A DNA stretch of 64,000 nucleotides, from positions 124,001 to 188,000 of the forward strand of contig NZ_SWCN01000008.1 of the NCBI RefSeq assembly GCF_005116575.1. Reading direction: 5' to 3'. The DNA comes from Desulforhopalus sp. IMCC35007. GTDB taxonomy: Bacteria > Desulfobacterota > Desulfobulbia > Desulfobulbales > Desulfocapsaceae. How positions within the stretch are numbered: position 1 is the stretch's first letter; every line of letters starts with the position of its first letter. The notes beneath the pieces were generated by a model. That model did no database searches, had not been told where the DNA came from, and saw only the letters and a list, made by a program, of their open reading frames with translations. Positions 1-9,094 of this stretch are shown one piece after another. Made by a program: the position numbers and the translations under genes.

Positions 1-894
1 AAAGATACAACAAACGGCACCCTCTATTTCAGCCAAAAGGGGAAATACAGTCGTACGGGCGTCTACCTTGTCCACCTCTCCATTCTTATCATCTTTGCCG
101 GTGCGATTATAGGATCAGTCCTCGGCTTCAAGGGCAGTGTCATGATCCCGGAACTGCAGAGCACCAGTAAATTCTTTTCCTCTAAAGACCCTTCATCCAT
201 CAACCTTGACTTTGAAGTACGATGCGATCAGTTTATTATCGAATTTTACGATAATGGGATGCCGAAAGAATACCAGAGTACCCTTACCATTTTAGAAAAC
301 GGCAAAGAAATTCTCACCAAAGATATCGAAGTCAACAGTCCTCTCACCTACAAAGGAATAACCTTTTATCAATCCAGCTATCAGGGGTATCAGGATTTTA
401 TCTTTTCTCTCACTGACAAAAAAACAGGTCAGTCACATCAGGTCATTCTGCCATTCCAGAAACAACAGGAATGGCAGGAGCATGATGTTCGGTTCGGGGT
501 CGTCAATGCTGAGGCTCTTGGCCAACGTGTAACAAGGGCAAAACTCTGGCTGAAAAATGGTCAGACACCAGCTGTACTGACCTGGCTTGACGACAATCAA
601 CCGTCTGTTATTTCCACAGAAAACAACAGCTATGAGGTTGTCGTAAAACAGATGTACGCAACTGGATTACAAGTAGCTAAGGATCCTGGTGTTTATATCG
701 TCTACCTGGGATGTGGACTCATGTTACTTGGGTTGTATCTTGCATTCTTCCTCTCACACAGGCGTGTCTGGCTCTTGCATGAACAATCGGGAGATAGCCA
801 CTCATTTCTGCTGGGTGCCAACACCAATAAAAACAAGATTGCCTTCAAAAAAATGTTAACAAAAATGGATAACTACTTTGACAATCTCTCTTAA
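1..894 (+). CDS. resB: Cytochrome c biogenesis protein ResB (Ccs1), C-terminal part
   Basis: The reading frame is open from base 1, so the gene starts before the window; the first ATG at 142 is internal. The visible 297 residues begin with a conserved ResB segment (GKYSRTGVYLVHLS) and a membrane helix ending in GSVLGF. A large extracytoplasmic domain follows, then a last membrane helix near VYIVYLGCGLMLLG and a short cytoplasmic tail. In system II cytochrome c maturation, ResB and CcsB together move haem across the inner membrane and attach it to CXXCH motifs. CcsB lies 130 bp downstream on the same strand, with a multihaem cytochrome next, which supports the call. The N-terminal third cannot be assessed. 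Confidence 0.93.
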   Translation, partial: KDTTNGTLYFSQKGKYSRTGVYLVHLSILIIFAGAIIGSVLGFKGSVMIPELQSTSKFFSSKDPSSINLDFEVRCDQFIIEFYDNGMPKEYQSTLTILENGKEILTKDIEVNSPLTYKGITFYQSSYQGYQDFIFSLTDKKTGQSHQVILPFQKQQEWQEHDVRFGVVNAEALGQRVTRAKLWLKNGQTPAVLTWLDDNQPSVISTENNSYEVVVKQMYATGLQVAKDPGVYIVYLGCGLMLLGLYLAFFLSHRRVWLLHEQSGDSHSFLLGANTNKNKIAFKKMLTKMDNYFDNLS

Positions 895-1026
895 AGAGAA
901 GAAAATTAAAACATTAACTGAACGTTATATTCTTCACCTTTTTATAAAATAATCGTTTGACACTATAATCCCGCCTTACTTTTTGAGTAAACGAGATGAG
1001 ATTATAAATATTACGGAGCCTACTGA

Positions 1027-1878
1027 ATGAACAGTTCTACTCTACTTGGAATAACAACATTTACTTATCTTTTTTCAACCCTGCTTTATGTTGCCGTAAT
1101 TGTTTTTAAGGCACAAAAAATTGGCAAGATTGCAACTATCTTTACCGCTGTTGCCTGGCTTATCCAGACTGCTGGAATACTCCTGAGATGGTCCGAATCC
1201 TATCAGATGGGTATTGGTCACGCCCCCCTGACAAACATGTACGAGTCTGTGGTGTTTTTCTCCTGGACACTCATCATCCTGTACCTCATCATTGAGATCA
1301 AGTTCAAAACCAAAGTTATCGGTGCTTTTACTTTACCCTTTGCCTTTTTAGCCATGGCCTACGCTTCTTTTTCTACGGATATCTCAAAGACCATCAACCC
1401 ACTGATCCCTGCTCTTCAATCCAACTGGTTGATCTCGCACGTTGTTACCTGTTTTATCGGTTATGCTTCTTTTGCTGTGGCGGCAGCTCTGGGGATCATG
1501 TATCTCATAAAACAACAGGGTAAAGCAGGGCAAGAGGATCATGCGGAGTCTTCTTTACATCTCCCGCCACTCACCGTTCTCGATTCAATTATTCACAGTA
1601 CCATGGTCTTTGGTTTTATCTGGCTCAGTGCCGGGATAATCACTGGGGCAATATGGGCTAATTCTGCATGGGGCACCTATTGGAGCTGGGATCCCAAAGA
1701 GACCTGGTCTCTTATAACCTGGTTCTTCTACGCAATTACTCTTCATGCTCGTTATACCCGAGGCTGGAATGGTGCACCAATTGCCTTCCTGGCAATTTTC
1801 GGATTTCTCTCAGTACTTTTCACCTATTACGGGGTCAACTTCCTCCTCAGCGGCCTCCACAGCTACGGCTCCAGCTGA
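1027..1878 (+). CDS. ccsB: Cytochrome c biogenesis protein CcsB/CcsA
   Basis: A 283-residue polytopic membrane protein, the partner of ResB in system II cytochrome c maturation. The haem-handling tryptophan-rich signature WGTYWSWDPKETWS lies at about residues 215-228, and the upstream family motif HAPLTNMYES at about 65-74. Several further hydrophobic segments fit the 6-8 helix topology of the family. The ATG at 1027 follows GGAG at the right distance. It lies directly downstream of resB and upstream of a tetrahaem cytochrome that would be a client. The family is sometimes named CcsA; the function is the same. Confidence 0.95.
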   Translation: MNSSTLLGITTFTYLFSTLLYVAVIVFKAQKIGKIATIFTAVAWLIQTAGILLRWSESYQMGIGHAPLTNMYESVVFFSWTLIILYLIIEIKFKTKVIGAFTLPFAFLAMAYASFSTDISKTINPLIPALQSNWLISHVVTCFIGYASFAVAAALGIMYLIKQQGKAGQEDHAESSLHLPPLTVLDSIIHSTMVFGFIWLSAGIITGAIWANSAWGTYWSWDPKETWSLITWFFYAITLHARYTRGWNGAPIAFLAIFGFLSVLFTYYGVNFLLSGLHSYGSS

Positions 1879-2015
1879 TTGTCCTACATAGTGGTATGTT
1901 TTGGTTTATTTTCGGATGTTTAACTAAATTGACAAATGTGCACTAAAACTGTATATAAAAAGATTATGTGGTTAGGTACATGTAGTATTTATTAATTCAT
2001 CCTAGAGGATTGATC

Positions 2016-2441
2016 ATGCTGAAAAAGATTATCGCCTGTTCTGTAGTGACTCTTTTTGTTTTTATTGGCTCAGCGAGTTGTTTTGCAGCTGATGCCGGAC
2101 CTGCCGACATCACCATGGTTGGGGAAAAAAGTGCAAAACCAAAACCAGCACAGTTTCCCCATAAAATGCATCAGGACAAATTCACATGTGGAGATTGTCA
2201 CCACGGCATGGCTGATGGCAAACAGGTACCCTATGTAGATGGTCAGGAAATCCAGAAATGTGAAACATGTCACAATGCAGAAGTCCTTCCTGGAAAAATG
2301 GCAGGTAAATTGAAACTCGACACCATTAAAGGTGCCGGTCATGCGAATTGCCTTGAGTGCCACAAAAAATCTGCAGCCGAAAATCCTGAATTGGCAGCCA
2401 AGAAAATAGACAAGTGTGCTGCATGTCATCCAAAGAAATAA
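2016..2441 (+). CDS. Periplasmic tetrahaem class III cytochrome c (cytochrome c3-like)
   Basis: A 141-residue precursor with a typical signal peptide (LKKIIACSVVTLFVFIGSA, cleavage near CFA-AD). Four CXXCH haem sites are visible: CGDCH, CETCH, CLECH and CAACH. The FPHKMHQ segment and several spare histidines are as expected for bis-histidine ligation in cytochrome c3. In sulfate reducers these small proteins take electrons from periplasmic hydrogenases or formate dehydrogenases and pass them to membrane redox complexes. The ATG at 2016 is chosen over the in-frame TTG at 2010 because AGAGGA sits six bases before it. The gene ends at a strong terminator. Only the assignment to a c3 subtype is uncertain. 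Confidence 0.92.
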   Translation: MLKKIIACSVVTLFVFIGSASCFAADAGPADITMVGEKSAKPKPAQFPHKMHQDKFTCGDCHHGMADGKQVPYVDGQEIQKCETCHNAEVLPGKMAGKLKLDTIKGAGHANCLECHKKSAAENPELAAKKIDKCAACHPKK

Positions 2442-2463
2442 TTTCAGATCTTCCGCGTTAAAT

Positions 2464-2505
2464 AAAAAAGGGGCTGCGTTCTTTCGAACGCAGCCCCTTT
2501 TTTAT
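2464..2505. terminator. Strong bidirectional intrinsic terminator
   Basis: A 12-bp GC-rich perfect stem (2470-2481 with 2486-2497, loop TTTC) is flanked by an A-run on the left and a T-run on the right. It can terminate the cytochrome transcript on the plus strand and transcripts arriving on the minus strand from glyS. Confidence 0.93.
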
Positions 2506-2563
2506 TTTGTGTGAGCAAGATTTTGGTAAGCCCACCAGCTTTTTTCCACTCAATGCAGTGATA

Positions 2564-2596
2564 ACGTGGTCTACAAGAACAGATTGTAGACCACGT
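2564..2596. repeat. Perfect 13-bp inverted repeat downstream of glyS
   Basis: Arms 2564-2576 and 2584-2596 are perfectly complementary with a 7-base spacer. No U-tract follows immediately on either strand; a T-run begins six bases after the right arm on the plus strand. It may be a glyS transcript-end hairpin or a processing element. Confidence 0.6.
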
Positions 2597-2624
2597 GAGC
2601 CCTTTTTTAAAATCACATGGCGGA

Positions 2625-4697
2625 TCAATCCTGAAATTTAGATATATCGCCTACCTGCAGGATAAGATCACCAAGTCCACTTAAAAGATTGAGACGGTTC
2701 TGTTTGATGGCCGGATCATCAGCCATGACCATCACTTTATCAAAAAAGCGATCAACAGGCTCTTTCATCTCAAGCATCAAGGTCAGTGCCTTGTAGTATT
2801 CTCCAGCGTCGACCAGTTCACTTATCTTTGGAGATAAAGACGAATAGAGACTGAAAAGATTTTTCTCTGCCTCATCCTCAAACAAGCTCTCTGAAACCGT
2901 TGTGTCTCTATTATTTTTAATAATATTTCGAATACGTTTGTAGGAGGAAGCGAGAACGGCAAAAGCTGGCTCCTTATAGATTTCAGCCATTGCAGAGATT
3001 CTACTCAGACAGTCGTTAACATCGTCAAAACAAATTGAAACACCTGCTTCAACAGCACCGGCACTTTCACCTTTAGCCGTTCGATCATGCTTAAACCGGC
3101 CTTCCATAAAACCCAGTATCGTTTGTACCGTATCAGCAGAACCGTCCACCTTGTCACCGTAAAGAGCCAAAGCCTTTGAGACGATTTCTTTGAGTGAAAA
3201 CCGATAACCTTTTTCTTCAATGATGTGTAAAATTGCAAGAGTAATGCGTCTCAGCCCAAAAGGGTCAGCTGTACCCGTTGGGACAAGGCCAATACCAAAA
3301 CAGCCCACCAGACTATCTATACGATCAGCAAGAGCGAGAACAGCACCGGTATCGGATGACGGGAGCTCTGCACCGGATCTTTTCGGCATATAATGTTCTT
3401 TAATTGCCAGAACTACTTCATTATTTTCCTTATCATTCGTTGCATATGCAGCACCCATGATTCCCTGAAGCGAAGGAAATTCACCAACCATATCAGACAG
3501 CAGATCCCCTTTGCAGAGTAATGCTGCTCGACTTACATCGCTTATGCATGCGGGATTCACTTTTTCAGCTATAATTCGGACAAGTTTTACCAGTCGATCC
3601 TTTTTTTCCAGCATTGTACCGAGTTTTGCCTGAAAAATAATTCCATCAAGCCCCTTAACTCTCTCTTCAAGAGGTACTTTGAGGTCTCCATTATAAAAAA
3701 ACAGGGCATCTTCAAGACGTGCCCGGAGCACCCGCTGGTGACCTTTGCGTGTCACATCAGGGTTGTTTACAGTGGTATTATTTACCGCAATAAACCCTGG
3801 CATTAACCGCCCCGCACTGTTCACTACAGGGAAATACTTCTGATGTTCCCGCATCGAAGTAATAAGTACCTCTGGAACCAGTTGAAGAAATTTTTCATCA
3901 AAGGTCCCACATACACCCACCGGTGATTCCACCAGATTGGTCACAGTATCGACGAGATCTTCATCAATGGCAACCGATCCTCCGGCAAGTAAATTATTAT
4001 CTTTTAGAGCTGCGTTAATCTCTTTTACGACCATAGCGCGTCTCTTAACAGGATCAATAATCACATGGCTTTTCTCTAAGGTTTCAAGGTATGAGGCAAC
4101 ACCGTTGACCGTAAATTTAGTATTGGCATGAAATCTGTGTCCTCCTGTAGTATTGGAGGAAACAATACCTTCATGTTCAAATTCAATGATTTGATCACCA
4201 TAAAGGGCAAGTATCCATTGGATTGGCCGGACAAACGCAAGCTTATTTGCCCCCCATTTCATTGATTTAGGAAATGACAGCTCATTAATGATCTCCCCGA
4301 GAATTTCTGGAAAAAGCTCCATGGAATCTCTTCCCTTGACCTCACGGATAAGCATCAGGTATTCGCCTTTTGGCGTGGTTACAATCTGCAGAGCAGAGAC
4401 ATCAACACCTTTTGATCCAGCAAAACCCTGGGCGGCCTTTGTGTAATTGCCAGCATCGTCATAGGCTGCACTTTTAGATGGCCCCAGTAGCTCTTCTGTT
4501 ATATCCTCCTGGGTTTCAGCAACATCCGAGACGATAAGTGTGAGACGCCTCGGCGTACCCATAACTTTGACTTCTTTATGCGCAATTCGCAATTCTTTTG
4601 CTTTACGGGTGAATTTCTCACTAATTTGCCTGTACGCAGGTTGCAGATAACCTGCTGGAATTTCTTCCGTTCCTATTTCAAATAATAAATCGCGCAT
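2625..4697 (-). CDS. glyS: Glycyl-tRNA synthetase beta subunit
   Basis: 690 residues, the usual length for the beta chain of the bacterial alpha2beta2 glycyl-tRNA synthetase, which binds and positions tRNA-Gly while the alpha chain (GlyQ) carries the aminoacylation site. It begins with the family signature DLLFEIGTEEIPAGY and contains SPVGVCGTFDEKFLQLVPEV and the MREHQKYFPV segment. The HD-like and anticodon-binding C-terminal regions are full length. glyQ, often immediately upstream, is not adjacent here: the next upstream gene is the folE2-like gene, about 180 bp away. Confidence 0.97.
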   Translation of the reverse strand: MRDLLFEIGTEEIPAGYLQPAYRQISEKFTRKAKELRIAHKEVKVMGTPRRLTLIVSDVAETQEDITEELLGPSKSAAYDDAGNYTKAAQGFAGSKGVDVSALQIVTTPKGEYLMLIREVKGRDSMELFPEILGEIINELSFPKSMKWGANKLAFVRPIQWILALYGDQIIEFEHEGIVSSNTTGGHRFHANTKFTVNGVASYLETLEKSHVIIDPVKRRAMVVKEINAALKDNNLLAGGSVAIDEDLVDTVTNLVESPVGVCGTFDEKFLQLVPEVLITSMREHQKYFPVVNSAGRLMPGFIAVNNTTVNNPDVTRKGHQRVLRARLEDALFFYNGDLKVPLEERVKGLDGIIFQAKLGTMLEKKDRLVKLVRIIAEKVNPACISDVSRAALLCKGDLLSDMVGEFPSLQGIMGAAYATNDKENNEVVLAIKEHYMPKRSGAELPSSDTGAVLALADRIDSLVGCFGIGLVPTGTADPFGLRRITLAILHIIEEKGYRFSLKEIVSKALALYGDKVDGSADTVQTILGFMEGRFKHDRTAKGESAGAVEAGVSICFDDVNDCLSRISAMAEIYKEPAFAVLASSYKRIRNIIKNNRDTTVSESLFEDEAEKNLFSLYSSLSPKISELVDAGEYYKALTLMLEMKEPVDRFFDKVMVMADDPAIKQNRLNLLSGLGDLILQVGDISKFQD

Positions 4698-4876
4698 GTT
4701 TTTTTATCGTTTTTTTTATCGTTATTAAGTCTTAGCCCGGTACGCGGGAAATATGCCAGCAGATCTCTAAAAAACCTTATTTTGATGGGGTATTATTCGC
4801 TCATGTAAAATAGTGCTTCTCGCAAGAATCTCTCAATTTCTGGGGTCGTTTACAGACGCTTTGGTAAGCAGTTACT

Positions 4877-5599
4877 TTAGCAGGATTCAATTTCGGCAAA
4901 GGTTGAAAAGTCATCTCCAAAGTTATGCACCGTTACCGAAAACCATTCGATCTCCTCAACATCCTCAAGAACAGAAGCCACCGTTTTTGATAAAGATTCA
5001 ACGGAAATGCAATTCTTCAACTGATGGCAATCATCGTTGAGTTCTTTTTCCACGCCATTTTCAATAAGTAAAAGCAGATCCTCAATCCAGAAGAATTGGT
5101 TGAAGCGCACGCTGACCACAACAGTCCCCCAACTCCCCATAGAACCGGGTAAGCGTTCTCTCTTTTTTTCCAGGAGGGGCAGACTGATTGGAACCTCGAT
5201 AGTCAACTTGAAATCATCTTCTTCAAGTAGAGAACCGTGCATTGCGCATTGATAATGAGCAATATATTTTCTGCCATTCTTTTGACATTTTAAAAAATAA
5301 GGGAATTCGATTTCAAGATGAGACGCCTCTGCATCAAGACGTTGCTTCATTTTTGCAAGAATAGCAGAGAATCTTTTGATGTTAATTTCGCCATGAAATT
5401 CATTGAGAATTTCTACAAAACGGCTCATGTGCGTCCCCTTGAACTTGTGGGGAAGATTCACATACAAATTGGCGATGGCGACGGTATGTTGTGTTTTTTG
5501 AGCTTTATCTCTGACTGTTATCGGATATGGAACCTTCTTGACACCGACTTTTTTTATGTTAATCCTTCGACTGTCAAGCTGGCTTTGAATATCTTTCAT
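4877..5599 (-). CDS. Divergent GTP cyclohydrolase IB (FolE2/MptA)-family protein lacking catalytic motifs
   Basis: 240 residues. The N-terminal half is clearly FolE2: KDIQSQLDSR, VGVKKVPYPI, TQHTVA and KGTHMSRFVEILNE (residues 54-67). FolE2 is a tunnelling-fold enzyme that makes dihydroneopterin triphosphate from GTP. At residues 136-145, where the family carries PVTSLCPCSKEIS with the catalytic and metal-binding cysteines, this protein has VPISLPLLEK. The following GAHNQRS is replaced by SMGSWG, and the C-terminal ENFESIHNH by VHNFGDDFSTF. The flanks stay in one frame, so a frameshift does not explain the loss. It is the last gene of a minus-strand series, 46 bp after a CheY-like regulator. 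It may be an inactive or repurposed paralog. Family confidence is high; enzymatic activity is doubtful. Confidence 0.8.
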   Translation of the reverse strand: MKDIQSQLDSRRINIKKVGVKKVPYPITVRDKAQKTQHTVAIANLYVNLPHKFKGTHMSRFVEILNEFHGEINIKRFSAILAKMKQRLDAEASHLEIEFPYFLKCQKNGRKYIAHYQCAMHGSLLEEDDFKLTIEVPISLPLLEKKRERLPGSMGSWGTVVVSVRFNQFFWIEDLLLLIENGVEKELNDDCHQLKNCISVESLSKTVASVLEDVEEIEWFSVTVHNFGDDFSTFAEIESC

Positions 5600-5645
5600 A
5601 ATTTGCAGTCCGTGCCCCAGATAATCTTCATTACAAAGATTTTGC

Positions 5646-6002
5646 TCATTCTTGACCTAATAATCTTTTTACTGCCTGCTTCAGGCTATCAAGATTCCCT
5701 GATTTGACAATATATTCTTCGGAAGCCCAACTGCTGATATCTCTTTGAAACTCCTGAAAGGCACTGCTCAAGATAACAGGTATTTCGGGTCTGCGCATTT
5801 TCATTTGCCGGAGAACTTCAATGCCGTTCATCCCCGGCATATGGATATCCAGAATAACGATATCTGGGTTTTCTGCATCAAATTTCGTAAGACCTTCTTC
5901 GCCATTCAAAGCAGATATTACTTCATATCCCTCATCTTCAAATTCTTCCCGGTAAACGAGTTGAATCGACATTTCATCATCAACGAGTAAAAGCTTTTTC
6001 AT
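5646..6002 (-). CDS. Single-domain response regulator (CheY-like receiver)
   Basis: A 118-residue stand-alone receiver domain. The acidic pair D8/D9, phospho-acceptor D52 in VILDIHMPGMNG, S78/S79 in the threonine/serine switch position and K100 in YIVKSG are all present. There is no output domain, so it would act by protein-protein contact or as a phosphorelay intermediate. No kinase is adjacent; its neighbours are galT (19 bp upstream) and the divergent folE2-like gene. Its partner cannot be told from the sequence. Confidence 0.93.
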   Translation of the reverse strand: MKKLLLVDDEMSIQLVYREEFEDEGYEVISALNGEEGLTKFDAENPDIVILDIHMPGMNGIEVLRQMKMRRPEIPVILSSAFQEFQRDISSWASEEYIVKSGNLDSLKQAVKRLLGQE

Positions 6003-6021
6003 AGCTTACTCCAAAAATGTT

Positions 6022-7020
6022 TTACACTAAACAGTCACGTAAATAACCAGCCGCCTCTTCAGGGGGGAGAGGATTAATGTAAAATCCTGTTCCCCATTCA
6101 AATCCGGCAATCGACGTTAGTTTCGGTACAATTTCAAAGTGCCAGTGGTAATAATCGAGTCCGCCTGAATGGAGAGGTTCGGTATGAAGTACAAAATTAT
6201 ACGGCACATTTTCAATACATTTACACAATCGTTGCAGAGACTCTCCAAAAAGTGCAGCGAGTTCAAGCAATAAATTGTCATCCATGGATGCATATACAGA
6301 GCTGTGTTTCTTGGGCAATATCCACATTTCAAATGGTGTACGCGGTGCAAAAGGGGTGATGGTTATAAAGGAATCATTTTCACAAACCACCCTCTCCTTA
6401 CTTTTAATCTCCTGACGTATTATGTCACAAAATACACAGCGTTCTTTGTAGTTATAATGTGATTTTGCTCCTTCGATTTCAGAGACTATCATCCGTGGGA
6501 GTATCGGCAGAGCAATCAGTTGAGAATGTGAGTGCTCAAGCGAAGCACCTGCCGCCTGACCATGGTTTTTAAAAACCATCACGTATTTAAATCTTGGATC
6601 TTTTTCTAAGTCCAGGATCCTTTCCTTATAGGCCCGAAACACCTTTGCCATTCTTTCTTTTGGCATATCGGCAAAGGTCTGATCATGATATGGAGTTTCT
6701 ATTATAACTTCATGAGCTCCAATTCCATTCATCTGGTCATAAAGCCCAACCCCTTCTTTAGCAAGATCACCTTCAATGACGAGAGCTGGGTACTTATTAG
6801 GAACCACCCGAACATCCCAGTCGTATTGTCTTTCGCTGCCTGAATCTCCTTTAATGGTCAACACTTCTTTCGGAGTGAAAGACTCATTGCCAGGACACAA
6901 GGGACAAAACCCCCCAGTCCCCTCAAATTTTTCAACAGGGAAATCTGTGGGCCTTTTTCGCCGTTCCTTGGAAATGATTATCCATCTCCCGATGACTGGA
7001 TCTTTCCGGAGCTCAGGCAT
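6022..7020 (-). CDS. galT: Galactose-1-phosphate uridylyltransferase
   Basis: 332 residues, full length for the HIT-superfamily GalT. It exchanges UMP between UDP-glucose and galactose-1-phosphate. The start PELRKDPVIGRWIIIS, the NKYPAL segment, the HEVIIETPYHD motif and the active-site histidine region GASLEHSHSQLIALP are all recognisable, as are zinc-ligand-type cysteines near CPLCPGNE and ERCVFCDII. In sulfate reducers with no other Leloir genes nearby the true sugar may differ, and related nucleotidylyltransferases exist. It lies 5 bp downstream of dksA in the same transcription unit. Confidence 0.9.
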   Translation of the reverse strand: MPELRKDPVIGRWIIISKERRKRPTDFPVEKFEGTGGFCPLCPGNESFTPKEVLTIKGDSGSERQYDWDVRVVPNKYPALVIEGDLAKEGVGLYDQMNGIGAHEVIIETPYHDQTFADMPKERMAKVFRAYKERILDLEKDPRFKYVMVFKNHGQAAGASLEHSHSQLIALPILPRMIVSEIEGAKSHYNYKERCVFCDIIRQEIKSKERVVCENDSFITITPFAPRTPFEMWILPKKHSSVYASMDDNLLLELAALFGESLQRLCKCIENVPYNFVLHTEPLHSGGLDYYHWHFEIVPKLTSIAGFEWGTGFYINPLPPEEAAGYLRDCLV

Positions 7021-7025
7021 CTTGC

Positions 7026-7388
7026 CTATAATCCTTTAGATTTTTCTTGCGTTTCCTGTGCCGTTTTACAGTCGATGCATAGTGTTGTCACAGGCCTTGC
7101 TTCAAGGCGCTTCAACCCTATTTCTTCATCACAGGCCTCACAGATACCAAAGGATCCATCTTCTATGCGAGCGATAGCTTCATCAATTTTGGACAATAGT
7201 TTTCGTTCCCTATCACGGATTCTCAGTTCAAAGCTTCTCCCGGATTCAATAGTTGCACGATCATTTGGATCAGGGACATTAGATGTCTGGTCTGTCATCT
7301 CGTTCAGGGTTCTACCGGCTTCATCCATAATCTCTTGCTTCTTCGCTTCAAGTTGCTTACGAAAGAGTTCGAGTGTTTTCTCATCCAT
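7026..7388 (-). CDS. dksA: DksA/TraR-family zinc-finger transcription factor
   Basis: About 120 residues: a coiled-coil N-terminal half and a C-terminal C4 zinc finger (CEACDEEIGLKRLEARP then CIDC, i.e. C-x2-C-x17-C-x2-C). DksA proteins enter the RNA polymerase secondary channel and, with ppGpp, adjust promoter output during stringent response. The frame is open to a TTG at 7403, but the ATG at 7388 is favoured because GGGGAGA lies about eight bases before it. Codons 4 and 6 of the longer frame are both ATG, so the exact start remains open. It follows moaC and precedes galT. Confidence 0.9.
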   Translation of the reverse strand: MDEKTLELFRKQLEAKKQEIMDEAGRTLNEMTDQTSNVPDPNDRATIESGRSFELRIRDRERKLLSKIDEAIARIEDGSFGICEACDEEIGLKRLEARPVTTLCIDCKTAQETQEKSKGL

Positions 7389-7440
7389 TAACATTCTCCC
7401 CAATACACTTAAATATCATACAAACTGAATTATACTACAT

Positions 7441-7932
7441 TTACGATCGTACGTAAGTACCACTTTTACCGCCAGTTTTTTTCATGAGACGGATATTTCC
7501 AATAACCATAGATTTATCAACGGCCTTACACATGTCATAAATAGTAAGAGCTGCAATAGACACCGCAGTGAGAGCTTCCATCTCAACACCGGTTTGACCA
7601 CTCATCCCTACTGTGGCAAAAATCTCTATGGTATTATCATCATCACGATACGAAAAATCGATATTTACTTTACTGATTAAAAGTGGATGGCATAACGGAA
7701 TAAGACTATCCACTTTTTTGGCCGCCATTATACCTGCAACTCTGGCAATACCCAGAACGTCACCCTTGGACATAGTGCCGCTCTTAACCATCTGAAATGC
7801 CTGAGGTGACATTGTGATAAATCCTGCCGCATTTGCCACACGAACAGTCGCTGCTTTTCCACCCACATCAACCATGATGGCGTTACCGTGATCATCAAAA
7901 TGAGTAAACGCAGCATCCTTTTCGTTTGACAT
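7441..7932 (-). CDS. moaC: Cyclic pyranopterin monophosphate synthase MoaC
   Basis: 163 residues from the ATG at 7932, which has AAGGATAGA just before it; the longer frame back to 8049 overlaps dnaJ and lacks family sequence. MoaC converts the product of MoaA into cyclic pyranopterin monophosphate in molybdenum/tungsten cofactor biosynthesis. Conserved family segments are [32 protein letters not shown] and [11 protein letters not shown], which contain the catalytic lysine, histidine and acidic residues. Sulfate reducers use the cofactor in formate dehydrogenases. No other moa gene is in the window. Confidence 0.96.
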   Translation of the reverse strand: MSNEKDAAFTHFDDHGNAIMVDVGGKAATVRVANAAGFITMSPQAFQMVKSGTMSKGDVLGIARVAGIMAAKKVDSLIPLCHPLLISKVNIDFSYRDDDNTIEIFATVGMSGQTGVEMEALTAVSIAALTIYDMCKAVDKSMVIGNIRLMKKTGGKSGTYVRS

Positions 7933-7945
7933 TGCTTCTATCCTT

Positions 7946-9073
7946 TTAGTTTTTTCCAAGTACTTCATGAAAAAGCTTCTTAAAAAAGCCTTCTTCCTCA
8001 GTGTCCTGACCGCTCTCCTCACAGAGGGTTTCAAACTCACGCAAGGCAATTTTCTGTTTTTCGCAGAGATTGACCGGTGTCATTACCTGGAGTTCAACGA
8101 CCATATCTCCTTTACCCCGACCTCGGAGATTAACAACGCCTTCCTTTTTCAGGGTAAATCGTTCACCCGACTGACTTCCCGCCGGAATATCAATAGTGTT
8201 TTTCCCGTGGATAGTAGGAACTTCAATCTTGGCACCAAGAGCAGCTTTTACCATTGAGACCGGAAGTCTGCAAAAGATTATATCTCCATCACGTTTGAAA
8301 AACTCGTGTTCTTTAACGTGTACAACAACATAAAGATCTCCGGCACCACCTCCACGACGCCCACCTTCACCTTCTCCACGGAGGCGCATCCGCGCCCCGG
8401 TGTCGACCCCGGCGGGTATCTTCAATGCTACTTTTTTAGTCTTCTCAACGAGCCCTTCGCCGTGGCAGTCATTACATGGATCGGTAACAATCGATCCCTC
8501 CCCATGACACTGCGGACAGGTGGAACTCATTTGGAAAAAACCTTGCGAGCGGACAACCTGCCCCCGCCCACCACATGTCGGACATGTCTGTTTCTGATGT
8601 CCAGGCCGACTCCCACTCCCCTCACAGGTCCAGCAGGTGTCGCGTCGTGTCAGTTCTACCTCTTTAGACACCCCATGAACAGCTTCCATAAAGGTTATCT
8701 CAACATCGTAACGAAGGTCGTTACCTGGAATAGGGCCATCATTTCTCGCCCGAGTTCTCTGTCCACCTCCAAAGCCGAAGAGGTCCCCAAAAATATCCCC
8801 AAAACTTGAAAAGATATCGTCGGCATTGCCGGGGCCGTTGTAACCACTATTTTTCAGCCCATCGTGACCATATCTGTTGTATATATCACGCTTTCTTTCA
8901 TCACTGAGAACTTCATAGGCTTCAGTGCAAGATTTAAAGCGATTCTCTGCTTCTTTATCTCCGGGATTCCTGTCAGGGTGGTATTTCATCGCAAGTTTGC
9001 GATAGGCTTTTTTTATTTCACCACTACTGGCTTCCCTGCTTACAGACAAAATCTCGTAATAATCAACACTCAT
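7946..9073 (-). CDS. dnaJ: Chaperone protein DnaJ (Hsp40)
   Basis: 375 residues with all type I DnaJ modules in order. There is a J domain with HPD at residues 32-34, a Gly/Phe-rich linker ([15 protein letters not shown]) and a zinc-binding domain with four repeats, [24 protein letters not shown] and CNDCHGEG. The C-terminal substrate-binding domains are complete. It stimulates DnaK ATPase and delivers unfolded clients. It sits between rpoZ (21 bp) and moaC (13 bp), not next to dnaK. Confidence 0.98.
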   Translation of the reverse strand: MSVDYYEILSVSREASSGEIKKAYRKLAMKYHPDRNPGDKEAENRFKSCTEAYEVLSDERKRDIYNRYGHDGLKNSGYNGPGNADDIFSSFGDIFGDLFGFGGGQRTRARNDGPIPGNDLRYDVEITFMEAVHGVSKEVELTRRDTCWTCEGSGSRPGHQKQTCPTCGGRGQVVRSQGFFQMSSTCPQCHGEGSIVTDPCNDCHGEGLVEKTKKVALKIPAGVDTGARMRLRGEGEGGRRGGGAGDLYVVVHVKEHEFFKRDGDIIFCRLPVSMVKAALGAKIEVPTIHGKNTIDIPAGSQSGERFTLKKEGVVNLRGRGKGDMVVELQVMTPVNLCEKQKIALREFETLCEESGQDTEEEGFFKKLFHEVLGKN

Positions 9074-9094
9074 CTTTATTTTACTCTATGGGTC

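Noticed and set aside
2070-2429. 119-residue minus-strand ORF opposite the cytochrome gene
   Set aside because: Antisense shadow of a gene with four CXXCH motifs; no ribosome site and no recognisable family.
2564-2596. Perfect inverted repeat as a glyS terminator
   Set aside because: No U-tract follows on the minus strand, so it is listed as an inverted repeat and not as a terminator.
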